Shown one piece after another: positions 44,876 to 52,951 of a stretch of DNA of 64,000 nucleotides. The first letter of the stretch is position 1, and every line of letters starts with the position of its first letter. The notes beneath the pieces are model-generated. The model did no database searches and had not been told where the DNA came from. It was given only the letters and a program-made list of their open reading frames with translations. The stretch is from Robertkochia aurantiaca. GTDB lineage: Bacteria; Bacteroidota; Bacteroidia; Flavobacteriales; Flavobacteriaceae. The stretch is taken from NCBI RefSeq assembly GCF_020166495.1, contig NZ_JAINZS010000007.1, positions 167,223 to 231,222 on the forward strand, given 5' to 3'. Made by a program: the position numbers and the translations under genes.

Positions 44876-45871
44876 ATGAATAAACCTAAAGCAGCGATCA
44901 CAGCTGTAGGAGCTTATTTGCCGGAGTACGTGTTGACCAACAAGATACTGGAAACAATGGTCGATACAACCGATGAATGGATTACTACTCGTACGGGAAT
45001 CAAACAACGCCATATATTAAAGGAAGAGGGCAAGGGTACCTCTTACCTCGCCATCAAAGCCGCCGAAGACCTGCTGAGAAAACGCGATCTCGATCCTGCT
45101 GAGATCGATATGGTCATAATGGCTACGGCCACCCCGGATATGCCGGTTGCAGCCACCGCTGCTTATGTAGCTACTGAGATCGGTGCGAAAAATGCTTTTT
45201 CATACGACCTGCAAGCGGCCTGTTCCAGTTTTCTTTATGGAATGTCTACCGCTTCTGCCTACATAGAATCAGGCAGGTATAAGAAAGTATTGCTGATCGG
45301 GGCAGATAAAATGTCTTCGATCATCGATTATACCGACCGCACCACCTGTATCATTTTTGGTGATGGTGCCGGCGCGGTGCTGTTTGAACCAAATGAAGAA
45401 GGTTTGGGCTTGCAGGATGAGTACCTGCGAACCGATGGGATCGGAAGGGAATTCCTGAAGATCGATGCAGGAGGATCGATACTTCCGGCTTCTGAAGAAA
45501 CCGTCAGGGAAAAGAAACATTATGTGTTCCAGGATGGAAAGACAGTATTCAAATTCGCCGTATCCAATATGGCAGATGTTGCTGCCAGGATCATGGAACG
45601 CAATCAACTTACCAAAGATGATGTGCACTGGCTGGTACCTCACCAGGCCAATAAGCGAATCATCGATGCGACAGCAAACCGTATGGGGCTGGAGGCTGAA
45701 AAGGTGATGATGAACATACAGGAGTATGGAAATACCACCTCGGCTACCCTTCCGCTGTTGTTGCATGATTATGAACGACAACTGAAAAAAGGAGATAATT
45801 TGGTATTTGCTGCTTTTGGTGGTGGCTTTACCTGGGGGTCCATTTATTTAAAGTGGGCCTATAATGCTTAA
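44876..45871 (+). CDS. fabH: Beta-ketoacyl-ACP synthase III
   Basis: 331-residue FabH, which starts fatty-acid synthesis by condensing an acyl-CoA with malonyl-ACP. Catalytic triad: Cys116 in QAACSSFLYG, His256 in PHQANKRI, Asn286 in YGNTTSATLP. Full family length with the N-terminal VGAYLPEYVLTN and TTRTGIKQRH. Follows rpmF after 170 bp containing a terminator, and precedes accB, as in other Bacteroidota. Confidence 0.97.
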   Translation: MNKPKAAITAVGAYLPEYVLTNKILETMVDTTDEWITTRTGIKQRHILKEEGKGTSYLAIKAAEDLLRKRDLDPAEIDMVIMATATPDMPVAATAAYVATEIGAKNAFSYDLQAACSSFLYGMSTASAYIESGRYKKVLLIGADKMSSIIDYTDRTTCIIFGDGAGAVLFEPNEEGLGLQDEYLRTDGIGREFLKIDAGGSILPASEETVREKKHYVFQDGKTVFKFAVSNMADVAARIMERNQLTKDDVHWLVPHQANKRIIDATANRMGLEAEKVMMNIQEYGNTTSATLPLLLHDYERQLKKGDNLVFAAFGGGFTWGSIYLKWAYNA

Positions 45872-45898
45872 CAAACACACTAAAAACTAACAAGCACT

Positions 45899-46399
45899 AT
45901 GGATTTAAAAGAAATTCAAAGTTTAATCAAATTCGTGGCCAAATCAGGAGCCAGCGAAGTCAAGCTTGAGATGGAGGACGTTAAGATCACCATCAAAACC
46001 ACGACAGACGAGAAAAAGGGAGAAGCGACCACGTATGTGCAGCAGATCCCCATGGGGCAACCTATGCCACAGCAGCAACCTATGGCCGCACAACCTGCAG
46101 CCAGCGCTCCTGCTCCGGCAGAAGGAGAAGGCGCTGCTAAAAAGGACGAAGACAGTAAATACATTACTGTTAAATCTCCCATAATCGGAACCTTCTACAG
46201 AAAACCATCTCCAGACAAACCTTCTTTCGTTGAGGTGGGTGATACGGTATCACAGGGAGATGTACTGTGTATCATTGAAGCGATGAAATTGTTTAATGAG
46301 ATCGAATCTGAGGTATCAGGAAAGATCGTAAAAGTACTGGTAGACGACAATTCACCGGTAGAGTTCGATCAGCCACTGTTCCTGGTAGATCCGTCTTAA
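45899..46399 (+). CDS. accB: Biotin carboxyl carrier protein of acetyl-CoA carboxylase
   Basis: 166-residue BCCP: an N-terminal helix (LKEIQSLIKFVAKSGASEVKLE), a Pro/Gln/Ala-rich linker (about 50-82), and a C-terminal biotinyl domain with Lys130 in EAMKLFNEIES as the biotin attachment site. Lies 27 bp after fabH and 58 bp before accC, forming the acetyl-CoA carboxylase part of the cluster. The accA/accD transferase genes are not in this window. Confidence 0.97.
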   Translation: MDLKEIQSLIKFVAKSGASEVKLEMEDVKITIKTTTDEKKGEATTYVQQIPMGQPMPQQQPMAAQPAASAPAPAEGEGAAKKDEDSKYITVKSPIIGTFYRKPSPDKPSFVEVGDTVSQGDVLCIIEAMKLFNEIESEVSGKIVKVLVDDNSPVEFDQPLFLVDPS

Positions 46400-46457
46400 G
46401 TTGAATCCTTTCTCCTGTCAGTCATTCCGGTATAGGAGATCGTAAAACTTTAATGAT

Positions 46458-47813
46458 ATGTTCAATAAAATACTTATTGCCAACAGAGGGGAGATAGCCC
46501 TTAGGGTTATCAGAACCTGTAAAGAAATGGGCATCAAGACCGTGGCGGTGTATTCGAAAGCCGATGAAGAAAGTCTGCACGTACGCTTTGCAGATGAGGC
46601 CGTTTGTATTGGTCCGCCACCGAGTAAAGACTCATACCTGAAGATCGCCCATATCATAGCCGCGGCCGAGATCACCAATGCCGATGCCATTCACCCGGGT
46701 TACGGATTCCTGTCTGAAAATGCAAACTTCTCACGTATCTGCCGCGAGCATGGCATCAAATTTATCGGTGCCTCACCTGAGCAGATCGAGAAGATGGGTG
46801 ACAAGGCGACCGCCAAGGCTACAATGAAAGAAGCAGGTGTTCCTACCATTCCCGGTAGTGAAGGGCTGCTGAAATCGTATGAGGAAGCCAAAAAGATCGC
46901 CAAGGAAATGGGATATCCCGTGATGCTTAAAGCCACTGCCGGTGGTGGAGGTAAAGGGATGCGTGCCGTTTGGAAGGAAGAAAACCTTAAAAAGGCGCTT
47001 GAGAGTGCACAACAGGAGGCGGGTGCCGCCTTTGGAAACGACGGGATGTATATGGAGAAGCTCATCGAAGAGCCCCGACATATCGAGATTCAGATCGTCG
47101 GAGACCAGAACGGGAAAGCCTGTCACCTCAGTGAAAGAGACTGCTCGGTTCAGCGCAGACACCAGAAGCTAACAGAAGAGACGCCTTCACCTTTCATGAC
47201 AGAAGAGCTCAGAGAAAGCATGGGGAAAGCCGCTATTAAGGCTGCTGAGTACATCAAGTACGAAGGCGCCGGAACTGTGGAGTTCCTGGTTGATAAGCAC
47301 CGAAACTTCTACTTCATGGAAATGAATACCCGTATACAGGTAGAACACCCGATCACCGAACAGGTGATCGACTACGACCTGATACGCGAGCAGATAAAAG
47401 TGGCTGCCGGTATTCCGATCTCCGGGAAGAACTATACACCGAAACTGCATTCTATCGAATGTCGTATCAATGCTGAAGATCCGTATAACGACTTCAGACC
47501 ATCCCCGGGCAGGATCACAACCCTGCATGCTCCCGGCGGACACGGAGTGCGACTCGATACTCACGTATACAGCGGATATATCATTCCGCCGAATTACGAT
47601 TCGATGATCGCTAAACTGATCACCACAGCTCAGACCAGGGAAGAGGCGATACATAAGATGAAACGCGCCCTGGACGAATTCGTGATCGAAGGTATAAAAA
47701 CGACCATTCCTTTCCACAGACAGCTGATGGATCACCCCGATTATATAGCGGGGAATTACACCACTAAGTTTATGGAAGACTTCAAAATGGCTCCGCCACA
47801 GGAAGAGGAATAA
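46458..47813 (+). CDS. accC: Acetyl-CoA carboxylase, biotin carboxylase subunit
   Basis: 451-residue biotin carboxylase, full length. [20 protein letters not shown] begins the N-terminal domain; the ATP-grasp domain has [12 protein letters not shown] and [15 protein letters not shown]; the catalytic [14 protein letters not shown] and the C-terminal [21 protein letters not shown] follow. It carboxylates the biotin carried by AccB. The transcript ends at a strong terminator 17 bp downstream. Confidence 0.98.
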   Translation: MFNKILIANRGEIALRVIRTCKEMGIKTVAVYSKADEESLHVRFADEAVCIGPPPSKDSYLKIAHIIAAAEITNADAIHPGYGFLSENANFSRICREHGIKFIGASPEQIEKMGDKATAKATMKEAGVPTIPGSEGLLKSYEEAKKIAKEMGYPVMLKATAGGGGKGMRAVWKEENLKKALESAQQEAGAAFGNDGMYMEKLIEEPRHIEIQIVGDQNGKACHLSERDCSVQRRHQKLTEETPSPFMTEELRESMGKAAIKAAEYIKYEGAGTVEFLVDKHRNFYFMEMNTRIQVEHPITEQVIDYDLIREQIKVAAGIPISGKNYTPKLHSIECRINAEDPYNDFRPSPGRITTLHAPGGHGVRLDTHVYSGYIIPPNYDSMIAKLITTAQTREEAIHKMKRALDEFVIEGIKTTIPFHRQLMDHPDYIAGNYTTKFMEDFKMAPPQEEE

Positions 47814-47830
47814 AATTTTCACATATACTT

Positions 47831-47860
47831 AAAAGCCCTTGCAATCGCGAGGGCTTTTTT
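47831..47860 (+). terminator. Intrinsic terminator after accC
   Basis: Stem AAAAGCCCT/AGGGCTTTT with an about 10-base loop and a T tail of six. Confidence 0.88.
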
Positions 47861-47927
47861 ATTGATAATCAGTAGATTATCTCATTCCTTTTTCTATCTT
47901 TAGTTTAGCTTAAAAACAATTTGGTGT

Positions 47928-49064
47928 ATGGAGGCTACCATCAGGATTCCCTTGTCATACTGGGAGCTCGATCAGTATTTCAAAAACATTGATTATGCGG
48001 TGATCGGAGCAGGGATCGTCGGACTGAGTTGCGCGATGGCGCTGAAAGAAAAACATCCGGATGCCCGGGTTCTTGTGCTTGAAAGGGGGCTGCTCCCACA
48101 GGGAGCCAGTACCAAAAATGCCGGTTTCGCCTGTTTCGGGAGTATCTCTGAATTGCTGGACGATATGAATTTTCATACCGAAGAAGAGATGGTCGACCTG
48201 GTTCGACAGCGCTACCTGGGGATACAATTACTTCGCAAGACTTTGGGAGATAAAAGCATTGGATACAAGCCTCATAAGGGATATGAGCTATTTCTTAAAG
48301 GTGATCCTGATTTCTTTGAGGCCTGTCTGGAGAACCGTAAAAGGCTGAATAAGCTGCTAAAGCCGGTTTTTAAGAAAAAGGTCTTCAAGGTAAGAGAAAA
48401 CGGTTTCGGTTTTGCCGGGATACAGGATCATTACCTGGTCAATACATTTGAAGGGCAGCTGAATACAGGAAAGATGATGAACAGCCTGTACAAGAAATGT
48501 ATCAAAAAAGGGGTGAAGGTGCTGTTCGGAGTGGAATTGGAAGATTATGTACAGCTCAACGGGAAGGTGATCCTTAAAACTCCTCAGATCGAGTTTTCAG
48601 CAGATAATCTTTTGGTTGCCACCAACGGGTTTGCCGGAAGATTGCTGAATGAAGATGTCAGACCGGCACGGGCGCAGGTGCTAATTACGAGTCCTATTAA
48701 GAATCTCAAGGTAAAGGGCACTTTTCACCTTGACAAAGGATATTATTACTTCAGGAATATTCATAACCGTATTCTGCTTGGAGGCGGAAGGAATCTTGAT
48801 TTTGAAGGCGAGAATACCGCTGATTTCGGAGAAACAGCAACCATTCAAAACCGATTGGACCAATTGCTCAGAGAAGTGATACTTCCCGGACAGGAATACG
48901 AGGTCGAACACCGGTGGAGCGGAATCATGGGTCTCGGTATCAACAAGGAGCCTATCGTAAAACCGCTTACCAATAATGTGTTCTGTGGTGTTAAACTGGG
49001 AGGTATGGGAGTCGCTATCGGCAGTCATACCGGGCACGCCCTGGCGAAGTTGGCGGTAAGTTAG
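47928..49064 (+). CDS. FAD-dependent oxidoreductase (DAO family)
   Basis: 378-residue flavoprotein of the D-amino-acid oxidase/glycine oxidase fold. FAD-binding Rossmann motif: YAVIGAGIVGLSCAMAL with a downstream Glu in VLVLERG; GASTKNAGFACFG follows, as in DadA/ThiO-like proteins; the C-terminal FAD segment is GVKLGGMGVAIGSHTG. It oxidises an amine or hydroxyl substrate not identifiable here. Single gene between the accC terminator and a repeat spacer. Confidence 0.9.
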   Translation: MEATIRIPLSYWELDQYFKNIDYAVIGAGIVGLSCAMALKEKHPDARVLVLERGLLPQGASTKNAGFACFGSISELLDDMNFHTEEEMVDLVRQRYLGIQLLRKTLGDKSIGYKPHKGYELFLKGDPDFFEACLENRKRLNKLLKPVFKKKVFKVRENGFGFAGIQDHYLVNTFEGQLNTGKMMNSLYKKCIKKGVKVLFGVELEDYVQLNGKVILKTPQIEFSADNLLVATNGFAGRLLNEDVRPARAQVLITSPIKNLKVKGTFHLDKGYYYFRNIHNRILLGGGRNLDFEGENTADFGETATIQNRLDQLLREVILPGQEYEVEHRWSGIMGLGINKEPIVKPLTNNVFCGVKLGGMGVAIGSHTGHALAKLAVS

Positions 49065-49396
49065 GCGGTCCTGCCTGCGGGCAGGCAGTTATGCAGTTAT
49101 ACGGTTATCCGGGGGGGGTAGCAGCCGGTTATCAAAGACTTACATGGTTTAACTTTTCAGTCATCCAGAACGGAGGCGTCGAAGTCGCCGGAGAGAAGGA
49201 TCTGCCTGATTATAAGTCAAACAGTCAGGTGGTCAGATAGTGAAAGGGTCAGGAAGGCAAGTCAGATAGTCCAAAGATATAATGGTTGAACGATAAACAT
49301 TAACTTCAATAACCATAAAAGGCTTCAGCAGAAAACGATTTTAAGATCCTTCGCTTCGCTCTGGATGACTTATCTTGGTTTAATATTGAGAATAAT
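49065..49396. repeat. Spacer with the left copy of the GIY-YIG-flanking direct repeat
   Basis: No gene. CCTGCCTGCGGGCAGGCAG hairpin at 49071-49089, then CAGTTATG/CAGTTATA octamers. A 120-bp direct repeat (about 49160-49278) recurs at 49737-49860. An AGATCCTTCG...GATGAC element lies near 49350. Confidence 0.7.
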
Positions 49397-49696
49397 TCAG
49401 AATACGTCATTGTTCAGAAACAGCCATTTGGGGTTAAATGATGTGATCAGGTTCATTTTCTTTTTTCTGGACCAGCCTTTCAATTCCTTTTCGCGTCGAA
49501 TTGCATGATCAGGAATATCGAAGCATTCGTAGTATACCAGGTAGTAGCAGTTATATTTGCCGGCAAATGTCCTTTTGAGTCCCACACTGTCATCATAATG
49601 TTGTCCTATGCGTCTCTGAATATTATTAGTCACTCCTATATAAAGCACTGTTTTGTTTTTGTTTGTTAATATATAGAGGAAGTAGTTATGAAGCAT
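49397..49696 (-). CDS. GIY-YIG nuclease family protein
   Basis: About 99-residue single-domain GIY-YIG protein. Core: YFLYILTNKNKTVLYIGVTNN (the GIY and YIG strands in the YIL/YIG form common to this group), catalytic Arg in NIQRRIGQHYDD, and Glu in RREKELKGWSRKKKMNLI. Start at 49696 is chosen from the family N terminus; the open frame continues to 49765, but that extension reads the flanking repeat. Stand-alone genes of this type are numerous in Bacteroidota with no known role. It is enclosed by direct repeats, suggesting a mobile or homing-like unit. Confidence 0.87.
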   Translation of the reverse strand: MLHNYFLYILTNKNKTVLYIGVTNNIQRRIGQHYDDSVGLKRTFAGKYNCYYLVYYECFDIPDHAIRREKELKGWSRKKKMNLITSFNPKWLFLNNDVF

Positions 49697-49736
49697 CTCT
49701 AAATATAGTAAATATTCTATAGTGTAACCTACATGT

Positions 49737-49862
49737 GTCATCCAGAACGAAGGTGATGTAATCACCGCAGTGAAGGATCTGCCTGATTATAAGTCATAAA
49801 GTCAAACAGTCAGACGGTCAGCTAGTGAAAGGGTCAGGAAGGCAGGTCAGATAGTCCAAAGA
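49737..49862. repeat. Right copy of the GIY-YIG-flanking direct repeat
   Basis: Repeats 49160-49278 with the same ATCCAGAACG, AAGGATCTGCCTGATTATAA and GTGAAAGGGTCAGGAAGGCA segments. The short hairpin inside differs: GGTGAT/ATCACC here against GGCG/CGCC in the left copy. Confidence 0.75.
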
Positions 49863-49972
49863 CGGATTTCTTTGAACCCCTATTTCCCCCTTATCCGGCG
49901 AAATAATTGAACCTTAATAATTCATAATTTTTCATTACTTCCCCATTACTCCAAAAACCATAGCTTTGCTGC

Positions 49973-50653
49973 ATGAAGCGACTCCTGCGTTTTCTGGCTA
50001 AACTCATGGCATGGTTTGTATTGATAAGCCTGCTGTTGGTGCTATTCTATAAATGGGTTCCTGTGAAGCTAACACCCCTGATGGTCATAAGGGCTGTTGA
50101 AGACTATCGCAATGACCGCCCAGTTGCCTGGGAGCATGACTGGGAGACGCTGGAGAACATAAGTGACCACCTCGAACTGGCTGTTATTTGCAGCGAAGAC
50201 CAGAAGTTCATGACCCATAATGGGTTTGACCTTGATGCTATCGAAGATGCATACAGGAAGAATCAAAAAGGAAAAAAGATCAGGGGTGGCAGTACCATCA
50301 GTCAGCAAACAGCCAAGAATGTCTTTCTCTGGCCCGGCAGAAGCTGGTTGCGAAAGGGTATGGAAGCCTGGTTCACCGTATTGATCGAATTGATGTGGAG
50401 CAAGGAGCACATCATGGAAGTCTATTTGAACAGCATCGAAATGGGTGATAATATCTATGGGGCAGAAGCCGCTGCCAGACATTGGTTCAATAAGCCGGCT
50501 TCGCGTCTTACCAGGGGCCAGGCAGCAGCCCTGGCAAGTATCCTGCCGAACCCGATTCGTATGAAACCCGTTCCTGAAACCGACTATATTTCCCGGCGCA
50601 AGAATTGGGTGCTGCGTCAAATGAATTATTTCGGACCCTTTCAATATCCGTAA
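49973..50653 (+). CDS. mtgA: Monofunctional biosynthetic peptidoglycan transglycosylase
   Basis: 226-residue membrane-anchored GT51 glycosyltransferase. One N-terminal transmembrane helix (about 10-28, LMAWFVLISLLLVLFY), then the GT51 motifs: catalytic Glu75 in CSEDQKFMTHNGFD, GGSTISQQTAKN, KEHIMEVYLN and RHWFNKPASRLTRGQAAALASILPNP. It polymerises lipid II glycan strands in the periplasm. Followed 14 bp later by the GreA-like gene on the same strand. Confidence 0.95.
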   Translation: MKRLLRFLAKLMAWFVLISLLLVLFYKWVPVKLTPLMVIRAVEDYRNDRPVAWEHDWETLENISDHLELAVICSEDQKFMTHNGFDLDAIEDAYRKNQKGKKIRGGSTISQQTAKNVFLWPGRSWLRKGMEAWFTVLIELMWSKEHIMEVYLNSIEMGDNIYGAEAAARHWFNKPASRLTRGQAAALASILPNPIRMKPVPETDYISRRKNWVLRQMNYFGPFQYP

Positions 50654-50667
50654 ATCGACAGAGTACT

Positions 50668-51123
50668 ATGACCAAGAACGAACTATTCGATTCCTGCCTG
50701 GCATTGCTTCAGAAGAAGATTCGCTTGCAGGAAGAACAGATTGCTTCCCTGAGGGAGAGCCTGCAGCAGGAGACCAAGAGCAGTGCAGGAGATAAACACG
50801 AAACCGGCAGAGCCATGGTGCAGCTGGAAATGGAGCGTACCGGCGAACGGCTGAGGCTGCTGGAAGCTGATAAGCAATTACTATTGAAAATCAAACAACA
50901 GGCCTCTTCCGGCGATGCAGATAAGATAGGTGCCGGATCCCTGGTACATACAGACCGGGGGTATTACTTCCTGGCACTTTCTCTGGGAATCATAGATGCC
51001 GGCGAGTTTCAGGTAGTCGTTGTTTCGCCCGGCAGTCCGTTAGGCAACGCTATGCTGGGAAGATCTGTAGGTGAACGAATCATGGTTAATGGTCAGGGCC
51101 TCCTGATAAAAAAGATTGTTTAG
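50668..51123 (+). CDS. Conserved protein with coiled-coil N terminus and GreA/GreB C-terminal-like domain
   Basis: 151-residue cytoplasmic protein. Residues 1-75 form a coiled coil (QKKIRLQEEQIASLRESLQQ), and the C-terminal 75 residues (GAGSLVHTDRGYYFLALSLG ... PGSPLGNAMLGRSVGERIMV) have the FKBP-like strand order of the GreA/GreB C-terminal domain with SPLGxAMLG, a signature segment of that domain. It lacks the acidic coil tip expected of a transcript-cleavage factor, so it may act like a Gre-related regulator instead. ATG 50668 is used; the frame opens earlier, inside mtgA. Confidence 0.72.
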   Translation: MTKNELFDSCLALLQKKIRLQEEQIASLRESLQQETKSSAGDKHETGRAMVQLEMERTGERLRLLEADKQLLLKIKQQASSGDADKIGAGSLVHTDRGYYFLALSLGIIDAGEFQVVVVSPGSPLGNAMLGRSVGERIMVNGQGLLIKKIV

Positions 51124-51821
51124 GTTTTTCTAAAGGCCCATCGCTCCCCTTTATTCCATTGAGGAACCGAATTTCCGTAGTTCGGGATACCGCCATTATT
51201 TTTCAGCATGGTCGCCATATGCATCAGGTTATAACACATAAAAGTGAGGGTTCTGTTGGTGAATTCGGTATTGATGGCGTTCGATTCCTCGTCAAGGTAA
51301 CTGGGCCCCGGGCCTACTTCACCGATCCAACCGCAGTCGGCCTGTGGCGGGATGGTAAAACCGATATGTTGCAGGGCATAAAGGATACTGCTTGAACAGT
51401 GTTTGATACCGTCTTCATTTCCTGTGATAACGCAACCTGCGGTCTTTCCATAGTAGATATACTGGCCTTTTTCGTTTTGCTTTCCGCTCATGGCATAGAG
51501 TCTTTCGATAAGTTTTTTCGCCTCAGATGATTTCTCACCCAGCCAGATCGGACTTCCGATGACCAGTATATCTGCGGCCATAACCATATTGAATATGGAT
51601 TCCCATTCATCTTTTTCCCAGCCGTATTCGCGCATATCGGGATACACTCCCGGGGGTACGTCATGATCAACCAGCCTTACGATCTGGGTATCTACGCCTT
51701 CTCTTTCCATAAGATCGATGGCGTGCTGCATCAGTCCCCGGGTATGACTGGTTCGGGGTGACTTTTTCAGGGTACAGTTGATAAACAGGGCTTTGAGTTG
51801 GTTGAAATCGTACTCGGCCAT
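51120..51821 (-). CDS. Flavodoxin-fold NAD(P)H-dependent oxidoreductase
   Basis: 233-residue FMN reductase/flavodoxin-like protein. The phosphate-binding loop is INCTLKKSPRTSHT near the N terminus, and GSPIWLGEKSSEAKKLIERLYAMSG (about 93-117) is the second FMN contact of the NADPH-dependent FMN reductase family. Cytoplasmic quinone- or flavin-reducing role expected; substrate unknown. Convergent with the Gre-like gene, stop codons overlapping by 4 bp. Confidence 0.88.
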   Translation of the reverse strand: MAEYDFNQLKALFINCTLKKSPRTSHTRGLMQHAIDLMEREGVDTQIVRLVDHDVPPGVYPDMREYGWEKDEWESIFNMVMAADILVIGSPIWLGEKSSEAKKLIERLYAMSGKQNEKGQYIYYGKTAGCVITGNEDGIKHCSSSILYALQHIGFTIPPQADCGWIGEVGPGPSYLDEESNAINTEFTNRTLTFMCYNLMHMATMLKNNGGIPNYGNSVPQWNKGERWAFRKT

Positions 51822-51881
51822 AAACTCTGATTTTAATGGATTACCCTATAATTTACGGAATTTTAAGCAGATTCCGGGATG

Positions 51882-52847
51882 TCAGGATCGACGATATTCA
51901 AGGGCCTGCCGGTCAACAGAAAGTCTTACCGGGGTCCCGGGAGCTAAATATACCGCGTGGTGAAAGTAAAAGGTTCTTCTTCCTTTGTAGGCCGAGATCA
52001 GGTAATGGTTACCTTCGAACCAGGAGGCTTTTACCTTTGCATCCACCAGACCGGCCTCATCGTAAATCAATTCTGAAGGATAGACAAGCACATTCTTTTT
52101 TCCTTCAATACCTGCCATTTCCCCGGGCACTTCGTTTACCTCTCCGAAAAGGCGGGCGGTATATTTGTTAGGCGGATTTTTATACAGGTTTAACGGGGAA
52201 TCGGCAGCCATCGTTTTGCCCTTTCTGAGCACCATGGTTTTGTCGGCAAACGAAAGACTGTCCTGGTTGTCATGCGTCGCCACGATACAAGCGATCTTGT
52301 GGTCTTTGAGATAGCTGAAAACGTTTCGTCTGAGGTTGTTCTTTCTGAAGTTATCGATATTGCTGAAAGGCTCGTCAAGCAGCAGTAATTCAGGGGGTTT
52401 GGCCAAAACCCTGGCCAAAGCGATTCGCTGCTGTTGTCCGCCGCTCAGTTCCGGCGGTTTTCGATCTGCAAATTCACTCATATCCACCAGTTCCAGTAAT
52501 TCGCGAATGCGTTTCTGCTTTTTACGCGGATAAAAATTCGAAAGATATTTCCCGACGTTCTCTCCCGCTGTCAGCGATGGCATCAGGTCATAGTCCTGCG
52601 CCTGGTATTTGATAAAATCTTCACCGGGGACCAGGTTATACAGAGGTCCGAGAAGCTTTTGATCTTTCCAGGAGATGCTGCCCGAATCGGGATTCAGCAG
52701 GCCATAGATAAGTTTCAGCAGGGTGCTTTTTCCTGATCCGCTTTCTCCTATGATGCTGAGGTATTCTCCGGGTTGAAGATCCAGATTGATATGAGTGAGT
52801 ACGGCTTTATCAGTATAGCTGAAACTTAATTTAGATACCTGTAGCAT
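51882..52847 (-). CDS. ABC transporter ATP-binding protein
   Basis: 321-residue ATPase subunit. Walker A GESGSGKST near residue 35, signature LSGGQQQRIALAR (about 134-146), Walker B LLLLDEPF (about 153-160), and a C-terminal region (about 240-321) in the position of a TOBE-type domain. The arrangement matches import-type ATPases of the polyamine/sulfate/iron class. No permease or binding-protein gene is adjacent, so the transported substrate is unknown. The start at 52847 gives the standard MLQVSKLSFSYTDK beginning. Confidence 0.92.
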   Translation of the reverse strand: MLQVSKLSFSYTDKAVLTHINLDLQPGEYLSIIGESGSGKSTLLKLIYGLLNPDSGSISWKDQKLLGPLYNLVPGEDFIKYQAQDYDLMPSLTAGENVGKYLSNFYPRKKQKRIRELLELVDMSEFADRKPPELSGGQQQRIALARVLAKPPELLLLDEPFSNIDNFRKNNLRRNVFSYLKDHKIACIVATHDNQDSLSFADKTMVLRKGKTMAADSPLNLYKNPPNKYTARLFGEVNEVPGEMAGIEGKKNVLVYPSELIYDEAGLVDAKVKASWFEGNHYLISAYKGRRTFYFHHAVYLAPGTPVRLSVDRQALEYRRS

Positions 52848-52893
52848 GGCAAACGATTGGATCAGCAAGGTACGTAATTATAAAAAGGAACAT

Positions 52894-52926
52894 AAAAAAA
52901 GCCTCCGTACACAATCGGAGGCTTTT
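52894..52926 (-). terminator. Terminator of the prolyl oligopeptidase gene
   Basis: On the minus strand, stem GCCTCCG/CGGAGGC with an 8-base loop and a run of seven T, 26 bp after the stop codon. Confidence 0.85.
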
Positions 52927-52951
52927 AGCAACATTCAAATAAAACGAGGGA

